From positions 1 to 64,000 of the forward strand of contig DITN01000036.1 in NCBI GenBank assembly GCA_002422865.1: DNA of 64,000 nucleotides. Reading direction: 5' to 3'. The stretch is from Bacteroidetes bacterium UBA6183. GTDB lineage: Bacteria; Bacteroidota; Bacteroidia; UKL13-3. This document shows positions 7,947 through 17,814 of the stretch, piece after piece. The position numbers and the translations under genes are program-made. The notes under the pieces were generated by a model. That model searched no databases. It saw only the letters and a program-made list of their open reading frames with translations, and was not told where the DNA came from. Numbering within the stretch: position 1 is the stretch's first letter; each line of letters opens with the position of its first letter.

Positions 7947-9392
7947 ATGAACATGATACAGCGCTCAAACGGCATATTCTATTGGCTGCTGCTACTAATA
8001 ATCAGCTACTTTTCGCTTTTCCATAAGTTGGATAGTGCACCTTTTTACATGTGGGACGAATCGTGGTATGCGTTAAACGCGCAAGAAATGCTCGAAAATG
8101 GAAAATACTTAGAGGTATTTTTATTGGGTAAACACGACCTTGGGAACTCCAAACCACCCTTTGCTTTATGGTGCATGTTACCTTTTATCAAACTGTTTGG
8201 GTTTAACGAACTTGGAGTACGATTAGCCTCCGCCATTTTTGCCTTATTAAGTACTGTTTTACTTTATGTGGTTGGGTTGAGGGTATTAAAAAACAAACTT
8301 TATGCATTAGCACTTCCACTTATTTTAGTAAGTTCAACAGGTTTTGTAAGTCAACACATTGCCCGCAGTGGTGATACCGATAGTATTTTGGCGTTTTTTA
8401 TTTTAGCACAGTCCATTACCTTTTATGGATTTACAACTAAAGCAAACCAACCCAACGCACAATGGTATTTAGTGGCCACTGCCATATTATTAAGTTTAGG
8501 TTGTTTAACTAAAGGTATTGCAGGGCTATTGGTTATGCCGGGATTAATTGCTTGGGCATTTTATTCGCGAACAGTAACTTACATTGTTAAAGGTTGGGGG
8601 TTTTATGTTGGTTTAATGGTATTTATGCTTTTAGTTCCCGGATATTATTGGTACAGAAATTTGCTTACACCCGGTTACATAGATGCCATGATAAAATTTG
8701 AATTAGGTGGCAGGTTAGAACAACAAACCTATTTAAATGAAAACAAACTTCCTTTCTACTATTATTATCAAGCCTTCGTAACAGAAAACCGACTTTTAAA
8801 TTGGATTTATATTTTACCTCTTGCTATCGTATACCTATTTAAAAGCGAAGCAAGTAAAGCCCGAAATTTAGGACTATTTATGGTATTTGCTTTGGCAGGC
8901 ATAAGCACGTTGTTGGCATTATCATCAACAAAATTATATTGGTATGATGCTTCGTTATACCCAATCATTGCTTGTATTATTGGTTTAGCTTCGGCTTTGT
9001 TCATCACAAACAACAAACCTGCTTTCGGTTTGCTTTTTATTGTGCTGTTTCTAACACCTTACCAATACATCCTTAAAAACAATGTTTATACTAACGTGCA
9101 CACCTCATTAGGAAAAATACTACATGAAATTAGGCAGGGAGCGCACAAAAATGACCATGTTTACATCCTTCATTCTGACGTTACTTTTATTGTTAATTGC
9201 TACAGTAAAAAAGACCAACTACAGGGATTTAACAATACCGTTACAAACCATGAAGACACTAATTTAACCGCAGGGAAGTATATTTTAACAACCAAAAAAG
9301 AACGTGATGTGGACGTAAATAATTTGTTTATTTTAGAAACCATTGCACGTAAAGAGGATTGTGCTTACTACAAAATAATTGCTAAAAAATGA
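7947..9392 (+). CDS. GT39-type integral membrane glycosyltransferase (ArnT/PMT-like)
   Basis: About 481 residues from the ATG at 7947; a TTG 18 bases upstream is in frame but less likely. The protein is polytopic with about ten hydrophobic segments. The first periplasmic loop carries the acidic pair typical of GT-C enzymes ([17 protein letters not shown]), and [14 protein letters not shown] follows. The family moves a sugar from a polyprenyl-phosphate donor to lipid A, protein or other envelope acceptors. Its last four bases overlap the start of the LolD-type gene (ATGA), indicating translational coupling. Confidence 0.85.
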   Translation: MNMIQRSNGIFYWLLLLIISYFSLFHKLDSAPFYMWDESWYALNAQEMLENGKYLEVFLLGKHDLGNSKPPFALWCMLPFIKLFGFNELGVRLASAIFALLSTVLLYVVGLRVLKNKLYALALPLILVSSTGFVSQHIARSGDTDSILAFFILAQSITFYGFTTKANQPNAQWYLVATAILLSLGCLTKGIAGLLVMPGLIAWAFYSRTVTYIVKGWGFYVGLMVFMLLVPGYYWYRNLLTPGYIDAMIKFELGGRLEQQTYLNENKLPFYYYYQAFVTENRLLNWIYILPLAIVYLFKSEASKARNLGLFMVFALAGISTLLALSSTKLYWYDASLYPIIACIIGLASALFITNNKPAFGLLFIVLFLTPYQYILKNNVYTNVHTSLGKILHEIRQGAHKNDHVYILHSDVTFIVNCYSKKDQLQGFNNTVTNHEDTNLTAGKYILTTKKERDVDVNNLFILETIARKEDCAYYKIIAKK

Positions 9393-10042
9393 TTACTGCC
9401 CAAAATATTACCAAAGCCTACAACCAACTTCAGGTTTTAAAAGGAACTAACTTAACCATAAACGAAGGGGAAGTGGTGGCCATAGTTGGCGCAAGTGGTG
9501 CGGGAAAAACAACATTGCTTCAAATTTTAGGAACTTTAGATAAACCCGACAGCGGTAATGTGGTAATTGACGGTATTGATGTAACCAAACTATCGGCAAA
9601 AAAAATGGCCGAATTTAGAAACAGTAAAATTGGATTTATTTTCCAGTTCCATCAGCTGCTACCCGAATTTACTGCTTTAGAAAATGTTTGTTTCCCTGCT
9701 TGGATTGGCAACAAAAGTAAAGCAGAGGTTGAAACACGAGCAAAAGAATTATTGAGCTACTTAAACCTTGGAGATAGGCTACATCATAAACCGGCACAAC
9801 TCTCTGGCGGAGAGCAACAACGTGTGGCAGTAGCACGTGCTTTAATGAATAAACCTGCAGTTGTTTTTGCCGATGAACCTAGTGGTAACCTCGACTCGAA
9901 AAATGCAGAAGAACTGCACGACTTGTTTTTTAAACTGAAACAAGAGTTTAACCAAACCTTTGTTATTGTTACGCACAACGAAACTTTAGCCAACCGTGCC
10001 GATAGAAAACTGGTGATGAAAGATGGCGTTATTGAACTTTAA
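9389..10042 (+). CDS. lolD: ABC transporter ATP-binding protein, LolD/MacB type
   Basis: A 217-residue ATPase with all motifs: Walker [11 protein letters not shown]-loop region [18 protein letters not shown], signature [15 protein letters not shown], Walker [13 protein letters not shown] and the switch histidine [19 protein letters not shown] is typical of the LolD branch, which powers extraction of lipoproteins from the inner membrane with LolC/E. No permease gene is adjacent, so the partner must be elsewhere. It is coupled to the upstream glycosyltransferase and followed at 26 bases by a lipoprotein gene. Confidence 0.88.
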   Translation: MITAQNITKAYNQLQVLKGTNLTINEGEVVAIVGASGAGKTTLLQILGTLDKPDSGNVVIDGIDVTKLSAKKMAEFRNSKIGFIFQFHQLLPEFTALENVCFPAWIGNKSKAEVETRAKELLSYLNLGDRLHHKPAQLSGGEQQRVAVARALMNKPAVVFADEPSGNLDSKNAEELHDLFFKLKQEFNQTFVIVTHNETLANRADRKLVMKDGVIEL

Positions 10043-10068
10043 TATTACACAACTAACCTTTAAGCAAC

Positions 10069-10674
10069 ATGAAAAATTTATTGATTTTAATTGCATTATT
10101 CTCGCTTACCAGTTGCGCTTTTCATAGCGGAACATTTAACGGAAGTGCAGCCATTAACAACAACCAATTTAGGATTGCAGGCACAGCACACGGAACTGCA
10201 CAAACCACACAACTTTTTGGATTAGGTGGTTTAGGTAAAGACGGCTTGGTGCAGGAAGCCAAGAAAAATATGCAAACCAAATATCCTTTACAAAAAGGAA
10301 TGGCTTGGGGTAACGTAACTGTAGATTTTAAAACAACCTATGTTTTGATTGTACGCAAAACCAAGGCAATTGTTTCTGCTGATATTATCGATTTTAATCC
10401 TGCTACGATCAATGCAAATTACACAGGATTTTATACAGAAGATTCAACCTACTTTCCGGCAAGAAATATTACACCAAACATCACCCAAAATTATAATACC
10501 GACTTTAATGGAAACAGCATAAAGGTTGATGATGATGTAACTTTTAAAATAAACGGAACCCTAACTGTTGGGCGAATTATAGCCATCAACTCATACGGCA
10601 TAAAGTGTAAATATGAAACACCACAAGGCAGCAAAAAAATTTACTTGTTACCTGAAGATATCAGCTTAAAATAA
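10069..10674 (+). CDS. Hypothetical lipoprotein with glycine-rich TRL-like N-terminal domain
   Basis: A 201-residue protein. The signal peptide MKNLLILIALFSLTSC has the lipobox LTSC at 13-16. The mature N-terminal part carries AGTAHGTAQTTQLFGLGGL followed by a helical EAKKNMQTKYPLQKG, a pattern seen in small Bacteroidota lipoproteins of unknown function. The C-terminal about 60 residues (from DFNGNSIKV) look like a separate small beta domain. It lies in the same direction between lolD and recQ and is probably part of the same transcript. I cannot name a function. Confidence 0.7.
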   Translation: MKNLLILIALFSLTSCAFHSGTFNGSAAINNNQFRIAGTAHGTAQTTQLFGLGGLGKDGLVQEAKKNMQTKYPLQKGMAWGNVTVDFKTTYVLIVRKTKAIVSADIIDFNPATINANYTGFYTEDSTYFPARNITPNITQNYNTDFNGNSIKVDDDVTFKINGTLTVGRIIAINSYGIKCKYETPQGSKKIYLLPEDISLK

Positions 10675-10692
10675 TTGTAAGCAAACACGACA

Positions 10693-12603
10693 GTGCAAAT
10701 TCACGAAATACTAAAACAATATTGGGGCTATGATAACTTCAGGCCATTGCAAGAGGACATTATCAACTCTGCACTGGCAGGAAACGACACGCTTGCGTTG
10801 TTGCCAACCGGTGGCGGAAAGTCTATTTGCTTTCAAGTACCGGCCATGGCAAAAGATGGTTTGTGTTTAGTTATCAGCCCGCTTATTGCATTAATGAAAG
10901 ACCAAGTGGAGCAATTGCAAAAACGAGATATCCCTGCTGCGGCATTGTACAGTGGTATGAGCATTAGAGAGCAATTACTTACCATAGAAAATGCACAAAA
11001 TGGTGCCTACAAATTTTTATACTTATCACCCGAAAGATTAAAAACACAAGCTTTCAGAGAGCGATTGCCTTATTTAAACTGCTCATTATTGGCTATTGAT
11101 GAAGCACATTGTATTAGTCAGTGGGGTTATGATTTTAGACCTGAATATTTAATGATTGCCGAAGCAAGAGAACTGCTTAAAAATGTTCCTATTTTGGCGT
11201 TGACGGCATCCGCAACCGAAAAAGTTATTGTTGATATTCAAGACAAACTTGCCTTTAAAAAACGGAATGTTTTTGCCAAAAGTTTTACCCGCAGCAATTT
11301 AAGTTATGTGGTAAATTACACCGAGCAAAAACTAGAGCGCATGATACATGTTTTAAGCCGCGTGAAAGGAAGTGGGTTGGTGTATGTGCGTAACCGCAGA
11401 CAAACACAAGAACTGGCCATGTACTTGCGAAAAAACAGAATACCGGCCGATTATTACCATGCCGGATTACCGCATTTAGTACGTGCAAAAAAACAAGAAG
11501 ATTGGATTGAAAACCGCACACGCATTATTGTATGTACCAATGCTTTCGGAATGGGTATTGATAAGCCGGATGTACGTGTAGTGGTGCATTACGAAATGCC
11601 CGAATCGTTGGAGAGTTATTACCAAGAAGCCGGTCGTGCAGGGCGTGATGGCAACAAAGCATATTGTGTGTTGTTACACCACGAAGGCGATGAAGAAACT
11701 GCGCAACATAAATTAGCGCTGGCCTTTCCGCCCGAACAAGAAATTAAACGTGTATATCAAGCCTTGTGTAATTATTACAGCTTACCCGTTGGGGCCATAT
11801 TGGATAAAAGTTTTGATTTTGATTTAGCCGAATTTGTACAGCGTTTTAATTTAAATGCGCAAGTAGTTTATCCGGCTTTAAAACTATTGCAACAATGCGA
11901 TTTAATTGCTTTAAACGAGTCGTTTTTTGAACCCTCTAAGTTTAGATTTACAGTTAATCACAGTGAGTTGTATAAATTTCAGGTAGAGAACGAAAAGTAT
12001 GATGAAATGATTAAAATACTTTTACGCAGCCATGGTGGTATGTTTGATAATTATGTACAAATAAACGAACAACAACTTGCTAAACGTATTGGTAAGGATG
12101 TAAAATTCTTGGTACAGTTTTTAATTCAACTTACCAAACTCGGCTTGGCCGATTATCAAGCACAAAAAGATAAGCCACAAATAACCTTTACTACCCAACG
12201 TATAGCAGCCGAATTAATAGATTTACGTGCGGCACTTATACAGCAACGCAAAGAAGTGGCACATGAAAAATTACAGGCCATGATTAACTATGCCAATAAC
12301 ATACATCGCTGCCGCAGTAAATTAATTGTAGAATATTTTAACGAGTTTGGTTCGGAAGATTGCGGTGTATGTGACGTTTGTTTGAACAGGCAAAAAGGAG
12401 ATTTGAAAACAAAGGAGAGTGATGCCATACAGCAAAAAATCCAACAACTTGTATTGCAAAAACCGTTGCATGTAACTGATGTGGTAAAAGCCGTTCCCGA
12501 ATATCAACCCGAAAAAGTAACTACCATTATACGTTACTTGCTAGATAATGATAAATTGCGCTACAATAACGAACATCAATTGATTTGGAACAGCAGCAAA
12601 TAA
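10693..12603 (+). CDS. recQ: ATP-dependent DNA helicase RecQ, without HRDC domain
   Basis: A 636-residue superfamily 2 helicase starting at GTG 10693. Motif 0 is FRPLQEDII, Walker A LLPTGGGKSICFQVPA, motif II AIDEAHCISQWGYDFRPEY, and motif VI YYQEAGRAGRDG. A RecQ zinc-binding element follows with a Cys cluster (HRC...EDCGVCDVC) and then a winged-helix region. The expected C-terminal HRDC domain of about 80 residues is not present; only a short helical tail follows. RecQ unwinds forked and recombination intermediates. The 3' end overlaps the next glycosyltransferase start by 19 bases. Confidence 0.94.
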   Translation: MQIHEILKQYWGYDNFRPLQEDIINSALAGNDTLALLPTGGGKSICFQVPAMAKDGLCLVISPLIALMKDQVEQLQKRDIPAAALYSGMSIREQLLTIENAQNGAYKFLYLSPERLKTQAFRERLPYLNCSLLAIDEAHCISQWGYDFRPEYLMIAEARELLKNVPILALTASATEKVIVDIQDKLAFKKRNVFAKSFTRSNLSYVVNYTEQKLERMIHVLSRVKGSGLVYVRNRRQTQELAMYLRKNRIPADYYHAGLPHLVRAKKQEDWIENRTRIIVCTNAFGMGIDKPDVRVVVHYEMPESLESYYQEAGRAGRDGNKAYCVLLHHEGDEETAQHKLALAFPPEQEIKRVYQALCNYYSLPVGAILDKSFDFDLAEFVQRFNLNAQVVYPALKLLQQCDLIALNESFFEPSKFRFTVNHSELYKFQVENEKYDEMIKILLRSHGGMFDNYVQINEQQLAKRIGKDVKFLVQFLIQLTKLGLADYQAQKDKPQITFTTQRIAAELIDLRAALIQQRKEVAHEKLQAMINYANNIHRCRSKLIVEYFNEFGSEDCGVCDVCLNRQKGDLKTKESDAIQQKIQQLVLQKPLHVTDVVKAVPEYQPEKVTTIIRYLLDNDKLRYNNEHQLIWNSSK

Positions 12604-13679
12604 TATTCACCGTAACCAACGATTTAACCACCGACCAAAGGATGCAGCGCATTTGTGCTACACTGCAAAAAGCGGGTTATCAGGTAACTTTGGTTGGCCG
12701 GTTACGCTCCCATTCCATTACTTTACATCACTTATCGTTTAACCAACACCGCATAACATGCCGGTTTGAACATGGGCCATTGTTTTACCTCGAGTACAAT
12801 TTAAAACTCTTTATTTTTTTATTGTTTGCTAAATGTACCATCATTAGTGCTGTTGATGCCGATACCATTTTACCTTGCACTTTAGCTGCAAAAATAAAAG
12901 GTAAAAAACTGGTGTTTGATGCCCACGAATATTTTACTGAAGTACCGGAATTATACAACCGAAACGCCATTAAAAATATCTGGCAAACACTGCTTAAAAC
13001 GTGTATACCTATGGTTGATGCTTGTTATACTGTAGGACCAAAACTTGCCGAAATTTTCACCAACTTATACGGCAAAAACTTTGATGTGATTTACAATATG
13101 CCCATCAAAAAAATAGTTGAAACTACAGGTACGAAAAAAGACATTATTCTTTACCAAGGCGATTTAAATATTGGTCGTGGTATTGAGCAAACCATTACAG
13201 CCATGCAAAACATAAATGCTGAATTATGGATTGTTGGTGATGGACTATTAAAAGAGCGCATTATCGCACTAATAACAGAACTCAACTTAAGTGCTAAGGT
13301 TAAACTTTTAGGTAAGGTAACACCCGATAAATTGCACGAAATTACACAACAAGCCAAAATTGGCATCAACTTACTTAATGATGTAAGTTTAAGTTACCGA
13401 TACAGCATTGCCAATAAATTTTTTGATTATGTACAGGCCGGTATTCCTTCTGTTTGTGCCAATTTTGAGGAATATCAAACCTTGAATAAACAATATGAAG
13501 TAGGGGTTTTGTGCGATGACACTGTCGGTAATATACAAGCAGCCATTAAACATTTATTAACTGATGTTTTGTATTACCAAAATTTGGTTGATAATTGCAA
13601 ACAAGCCGCCAAGCATTGGCATTGGGAAACACAAGAAAAACTGCTCGTATCAATATACAACAATGTAGTGCATGGGTAA
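12585..13679 (+). CDS. Glycosyltransferase family 4-like, GT-B fold
   Basis: A 364-residue protein. The N-terminal domain begins IIFTVTNDLTTDQRMQRIC, a conserved opening of a Bacteroidota glycosyltransferase group; VFDAHEYFTEVPEL is the acceptor-domain motif, and the C-terminal domain has ILYQGDLNIGRGIEQTI and the glycosyl-donor site region around KFFDYVQAGIPSVC. The only start that keeps this N-terminus is the TTG at 12585, inside recQ; the next ATG (codon 19) would remove the first strand. It probably adds a sugar to a surface polysaccharide; donor and acceptor are unknown. It overlaps the next glycosyltransferase by 8 bases. Confidence 0.85.
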   Translation: MEQQQIIFTVTNDLTTDQRMQRICATLQKAGYQVTLVGRLRSHSITLHHLSFNQHRITCRFEHGPLFYLEYNLKLFIFLLFAKCTIISAVDADTILPCTLAAKIKGKKLVFDAHEYFTEVPELYNRNAIKNIWQTLLKTCIPMVDACYTVGPKLAEIFTNLYGKNFDVIYNMPIKKIVETTGTKKDIILYQGDLNIGRGIEQTITAMQNINAELWIVGDGLLKERIIALITELNLSAKVKLLGKVTPDKLHEITQQAKIGINLLNDVSLSYRYSIANKFFDYVQAGIPSVCANFEEYQTLNKQYEVGVLCDDTVGNIQAAIKHLLTDVLYYQNLVDNCKQAAKHWHWETQEKLLVSIYNNVVHG

Positions 13680-14790
13680 ACAATTGCATGTAATTAGCTT
13701 CGATAATCCGTTTCCGCCAAATTATGGTGGCGTAATAGATGTTTACTACAAACTTAAAGCCTTATTTGAGGCCGGTATTGAAATCAATTTACATGTTTTT
13801 GAATATGGCAGGGAGCGTTCGGTGGAGTTGGAACAAATTTGTAGCAAAGTAACTTACTATCCCCGCAGAACTTTTGTTAATCCGTTTGTAGGTGCTTTAC
13901 CCTATATTGTATCAACCAGAAATGATGCTACTCTTTTACAAAATCTGTTAAAAGATGAGGCCCCTATTTTATTTGAAGGATTGCACTCGTGCTATTTTTT
14001 AAGTGAGCCACTTTTGGCCAACAGGATAAAAACAGTGCGCATGCATAATATTGAGCACGACTATTACCGCAAATTAGAAGAAGTAGAAAGTAACTTTTTT
14101 AAGAAATATTTTTTTGCCAAAGAAGCCGATAGGCTTACCAAATTTGAAGAAATACTTAAGCATGCCAACCACGTGTTGGCCATTTCGCCAAACGACCAAG
14201 TAAACTTAAAAACACGCTTTAACAACATTAAATTACTACCCGCTTTCCATGCGAATAAAGAAGTGAGTACAAAAACAGGCTCAGGAAAATTTGCATTATA
14301 TCATGGTAAACTAAGTGTTGGAGAGAATGATGAGGCTGCTCGTTTTTTAGTAAATGAAGTATTTAACAACATCAATATTCCTTTTATTATAGCCGGAAAT
14401 AATCCTTCAACAGCGTTAAAAAAAGCAGTAGAAAATCACCCACACATACAATTATTACAACACGCATCAACAGAAGAAATTACCCAACTTACCCAAGATG
14501 CACAGGTAAATGTTTTACCCACTTTTCAGAGTACAGGTATAAAGCTAAAATTAATTAATGTATTGTACCAAGGGCGCTGGGCACTGGTAAACAATTTAAT
14601 GGTAGAAAATACCGGACTGGCCGATTTATGTACCATTGCCAACACAGCTCAAAACATGAAGACGGAGTTAAAAAGACTAATGGATTTACCTTTTGATGAA
14701 ATGAATTTGGCAAACAGAAAGCAAGTGTTAACCAATGCTTTTTGTAACCAAAATAATATTAAGATTTTAATTGATTTATTAAACCATTAA
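13672..14790 (+). CDS. Glycosyltransferase, GT-B fold (family 4-like)
   Basis: A 372-residue protein. The N-terminal ISFDNPFPPNYGGVIDVYYKLKAL is the typical glycine-rich start of family 4-like transferases. VRMHNIEHDYYRKLE and LAISPNDQ fall mid-protein, and a C-terminal donor domain carries FALYHGKLSVGENDEAA and LPTFQSTGIKLKL. The start overlaps the preceding glycosyltransferase by 8 bases, so the two are coupled and likely act in the same polysaccharide or glycolipid pathway. Its stop codon overlaps that of the convergent mvaB gene by two bases within a TTAA. Confidence 0.83.
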   Translation: MGKQLHVISFDNPFPPNYGGVIDVYYKLKALFEAGIEINLHVFEYGRERSVELEQICSKVTYYPRRTFVNPFVGALPYIVSTRNDATLLQNLLKDEAPILFEGLHSCYFLSEPLLANRIKTVRMHNIEHDYYRKLEEVESNFFKKYFFAKEADRLTKFEEILKHANHVLAISPNDQVNLKTRFNNIKLLPAFHANKEVSTKTGSGKFALYHGKLSVGENDEAARFLVNEVFNNINIPFIIAGNNPSTALKKAVENHPHIQLLQHASTEEITQLTQDAQVNVLPTFQSTGIKLKLINVLYQGRWALVNNLMVENTGLADLCTIANTAQNMKTELKRLMDLPFDEMNLANRKQVLTNAFCNQNNIKILIDLLNH

Positions 14791-15644
14791 TGTTCATGAA
14801 ACACCGTTCCCGCCATCAGCATGGCCTGGTTAAAGTGTTTGGTGTCTAATCCTAAATCAATATTGTTACGATTAAAATATTCCAACATTTTTTCGGTTGG
14901 CATGTTACCCGTTAAAGTATCTGCTGCCATTGGGCAACCTCCAAAACCTTTCATGGCGCCATCAAAACGGTTACATCCACTGCTGTAAGCCGCGTGTACT
15001 TTTTCTTCCCAAGTTTCGGGTGTGGTGTGTAAATGCGCACCAAACTCAATGTGTTTAAATGCAGGAATCAAATTGCTAAACATATAGCTTATACTCTCGG
15101 GGTTGGCAATGCCAATGGTATCACTTAACGATAAAATTTTTACCCCAATTTTATCCATTTCGTTTACCCAATGCATGGCAATATCTGCGTTCCAATCATC
15201 GCCATATGGGTTACCAAATCCCATAGAAATATACACCACCAATTCTTTGTTTTTTGATAAACACAATTCTTGCATTTGTTTAACGGTATCTAAAGATTGT
15301 GAGATGCTGCTGTTGGTATTACGCTGCTGAAAAGTTTCTGAAATAGAAAAAGGAAAACCAATATACTTGATGGCATCATGCACAACGGCATCATTTGCTC
15401 CACGTACATTAGCCACAATGGCCAGTAATTTTGATTGGGTTTCACTCAAATTCAATCCGGCTAAAACTTCTGCTGTATCGCGCAATTGAGGTATAGCTTT
15501 GGGCGACACAAAACTTCCAAAATCAATGGTATCAAACCCCACTTTTAAAAGTGCATTGATGTAATCAATTTTTGTTTGTGTGGGTATAAACTCGTGTATA
15601 CCTTGCATGGCATCACGCGGACATTCAATAATTTTTACCGGCAT
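14787..15644 (-). CDS. mvaB: Hydroxymethylglutaryl-CoA lyase
   Basis: About 285 residues from the ATG at 15642-15644 (MPVKIIECPRDAMQG); a TTG 21 bases upstream is open but unnecessary, and a TAatTTTG box at 15663-15670 supports the ATG. The protein is an HMGL-like TIM barrel with the substrate motif ECPRDAMQG, SFVSPKAIPQ, the metal-binding GAHLHTT, and the flexible-loop cysteine in FGGCPMAADT. It cleaves HMG-CoA to acetoacetate and acetyl-CoA, the last step of leucine catabolism. It is monocistronic and convergent with the glycosyltransferase pair. Confidence 0.92.
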   Translation of the reverse strand: MPVKIIECPRDAMQGIHEFIPTQTKIDYINALLKVGFDTIDFGSFVSPKAIPQLRDTAEVLAGLNLSETQSKLLAIVANVRGANDAVVHDAIKYIGFPFSISETFQQRNTNSSISQSLDTVKQMQELCLSKNKELVVYISMGFGNPYGDDWNADIAMHWVNEMDKIGVKILSLSDTIGIANPESISYMFSNLIPAFKHIEFGAHLHTTPETWEEKVHAAYSSGCNRFDGAMKGFGGCPMAADTLTGNMPTEKMLEYFNRNNIDLGLDTKHFNQAMLMAGTVFHEH

Positions 15645-15662
15645 AAATAACTTATGAGTCGG

Positions 15663-15670
15663 CAAAATTA
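15663..15670 (-). promoter_or_regulatory. TAnnTTTG -7 element for mvaB
   Basis: CAAAATTA on the plus strand reads TAATTTTG on minus, 18 bases upstream of the mvaB ATG. No good -33 TTG is visible at the usual distance. Confidence 0.4.
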
Positions 15671-15868
15671 CATCATTCTAAATCAATAGTTAAATTTTAA
15701 GCATTAAAACCATGTACTGTGTTGTTTAATAGCGTTACTTAAGAATTCAAGCAAAGTTAAATACACTAAAAAACAAGCACTTGTAAAAACTTACCGCTTA
15801 ATGTTAACTTTTTGACGAGTAGCAGGTTTATGTAATTGTAAATGGTAAAGAATTTAAACTAATTTATT

Positions 15869-15876
15869 TACCTTTG
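15869..15876 (+). promoter_or_regulatory. TAnnTTTG -7 element for DUF349 gene
   Basis: TACCTTTG at 15869-15876, 21 bases before the ATG at 15898, matches the Bacteroidota -7 box. It makes the upstream in-frame TTG at 15874, inside the box, unlikely as a start. A -33 element is not clear. Confidence 0.45.
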
Positions 15877-15897
15877 ACATCCCTTAAAATTAAGGCA

Positions 15898-17811
15898 ATG
15901 ACAGAAGAAATGAACAACTTGGAACCAACCAATTTGGTTGAAACTACCCCGACCACGCCATCAGTGCAGCCAACTGAGGCGGAAATGAATGCATTGGCTG
16001 CTGAAAACGTAGACACAGCAGACGTAACACATGGCGACAAAGATTTGGAAGCTGTTGCAGAAATGCAAGCCGAAGAACAAAACTATGCACAACTCACCAA
16101 GCAAGAATTGGTGGATTTGGCGCAAACTATTGTTAAGGAAAAAGACTTAACAGAAGCTTCGCACATTTTTAAAGTGATTAAACCCATTTTTGAACAACTG
16201 CTCGCTGACGAACGCACATTGGCCTTAAATGCCTTTGTGGAAGCAGGTGGTAACAAAGATGATTTTAGCTACAAAAGTGATGGAACACGCGAAGCATTTT
16301 ACCATGCATACAAAGAATTAAAAGATAAACGATCAGCCGAACTTGCTAAACAAGAAGCTGAACGCCAAAGTAACTTAGGTAAAAAAGAAAACCTGCTTAA
16401 AGAGATTCAAAAACTACTTGACGAGGAAGAAACACCCGAAAGTTTTAAACGTTTAAAAGACTTACAAAGTGAATGGAAGCAAGTAAAAAATGTTCCAAAA
16501 GAACATATTGAACGTTTATGGGAAAGCTACCGCTTGTTGCTTGATAGATATTACGACAGACTTTCAATTAACAATGAGTTAAAAGAACTGGATCGTAGGA
16601 AAAACTTAGACCAAAAAATTGACTTAACCAAACGAGTTACAGAGTTAGCGCTTGAAACCAACATCAACAAAGCATTGATTATGCTGAAGAAGTTTCAGGA
16701 AGAATGGCGTACAATTGGGCCTGTACCTAAAGAAAGTAATGATGATATTTGGAACAGGTTTAAAGCCGAGTGTGATAAGATTTTTGAAATGATCAAAGCT
16801 TTACAAGCTGATCGTGAGCGTAAGCGTGAAGAAAACTTGGCTGCTAAAAAAGAGTTATTAGCCAAGGCACTTCAGTTTTCAAACTTTAACAGTACACGCA
16901 TAAAAGAGTGGATGGAAAACACCACCGTTGTTAACCAATTAATGGACGATTGGCGTAAAATTGGTCAGGTGCCATTAAAAGTTAGCGATGAAATTTGGAA
17001 TGAATTTAGAGCCGCACGTAACCAGTTTTTTAGCAACAAGAATGTATTCTTTAAAACCTTACAGGCCGAACGCGATACGAACTTAAAAGCGAAAAACGAA
17101 CTTTGCGAGAAAGCAGAAGCCATTGCCGAAATGCCATTGGATTGGAACAAACAAACCGATGAATTAAAACGCATGCAAGAACAATGGAAAAAAATTGGTC
17201 CTGTTCCTGAAAAAATTTCTGATGTAATTTGGAAACGATTTAGAACAGCATGCGACAGTTTCTTCGAGAAAAAAGCACAACACTATTCTTCACAAATTGA
17301 AGAGCAAAAACAAAATTTAGAAACCAAAAAACAATTGGTTGCTAAGTTAGAAGAATTGCTTAATCGTGAAGAAGGTGCAAATATTTTAGCCGATTTAAAA
17401 GCGGTTCAAGATAGCTGGAACAATACCGGATTTGTGCCAATGGGCGAAAAAGAACGCATAAACAAACAATACCAAGAATTAAACGACAAGGTATTTAATA
17501 AGTTCCGCCAAGCCAACCAAGAGCTAAGAGACATGAAAGAGAAAGGTCATTTAGAAGCTTTGGTGAATGCGCCTAATGGATCACAAAAAATTAAGCGTGA
17601 AGAAAAGTTTGTGCTTGATAAAATTAGAGGATTACGCAGTGATATTGATACTTGGGAAAACAACCTCGGCTTTTTTGCAAAAGCCAGCAGCGATAACCCG
17701 ATGGTGGTTCAAATAACCGACAAAATAAAAAGTGCGCAACGCCAAATCCAACAGTTGGAAGATAAATTAAAAACCATTCGTGAGTTTTTAAAACAAAATC
17801 CACAAAACTAG
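15898..17811 (+). CDS. DUF349 repeat protein
   Basis: About 637 residues from the ATG at 15898. After an acidic N-terminal segment it contains five consecutive DUF349 units, each with the pattern LxxxWKxIGxVPxExxxxIWxxF: LQSEWKQVKNVPKEHIERLW, FQEEWRTIGPVPKESNDDIW, MDDWRKIGQVPLKVSDEIW, MQEQWKKIGPVPEKISDVIW and a degenerate fifth with NNTGFVPMGEKERI. The whole is predicted to be helical and coiled-coil. DUF349 proteins are widespread in Bacteroidota and of unknown biochemical function. The next gene, a methyltransferase, starts 3 bases after the stop, so the two are probably one operon. Confidence 0.9.
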   Translation: MTEEMNNLEPTNLVETTPTTPSVQPTEAEMNALAAENVDTADVTHGDKDLEAVAEMQAEEQNYAQLTKQELVDLAQTIVKEKDLTEASHIFKVIKPIFEQLLADERTLALNAFVEAGGNKDDFSYKSDGTREAFYHAYKELKDKRSAELAKQEAERQSNLGKKENLLKEIQKLLDEEETPESFKRLKDLQSEWKQVKNVPKEHIERLWESYRLLLDRYYDRLSINNELKELDRRKNLDQKIDLTKRVTELALETNINKALIMLKKFQEEWRTIGPVPKESNDDIWNRFKAECDKIFEMIKALQADRERKREENLAAKKELLAKALQFSNFNSTRIKEWMENTTVVNQLMDDWRKIGQVPLKVSDEIWNEFRAARNQFFSNKNVFFKTLQAERDTNLKAKNELCEKAEAIAEMPLDWNKQTDELKRMQEQWKKIGPVPEKISDVIWKRFRTACDSFFEKKAQHYSSQIEEQKQNLETKKQLVAKLEELLNREEGANILADLKAVQDSWNNTGFVPMGEKERINKQYQELNDKVFNKFRQANQELRDMKEKGHLEALVNAPNGSQKIKREEKFVLDKIRGLRSDIDTWENNLGFFAKASSDNPMVVQITDKIKSAQRQIQQLEDKLKTIREFLKQNPQN

Positions 17812-17814
17812 TTC

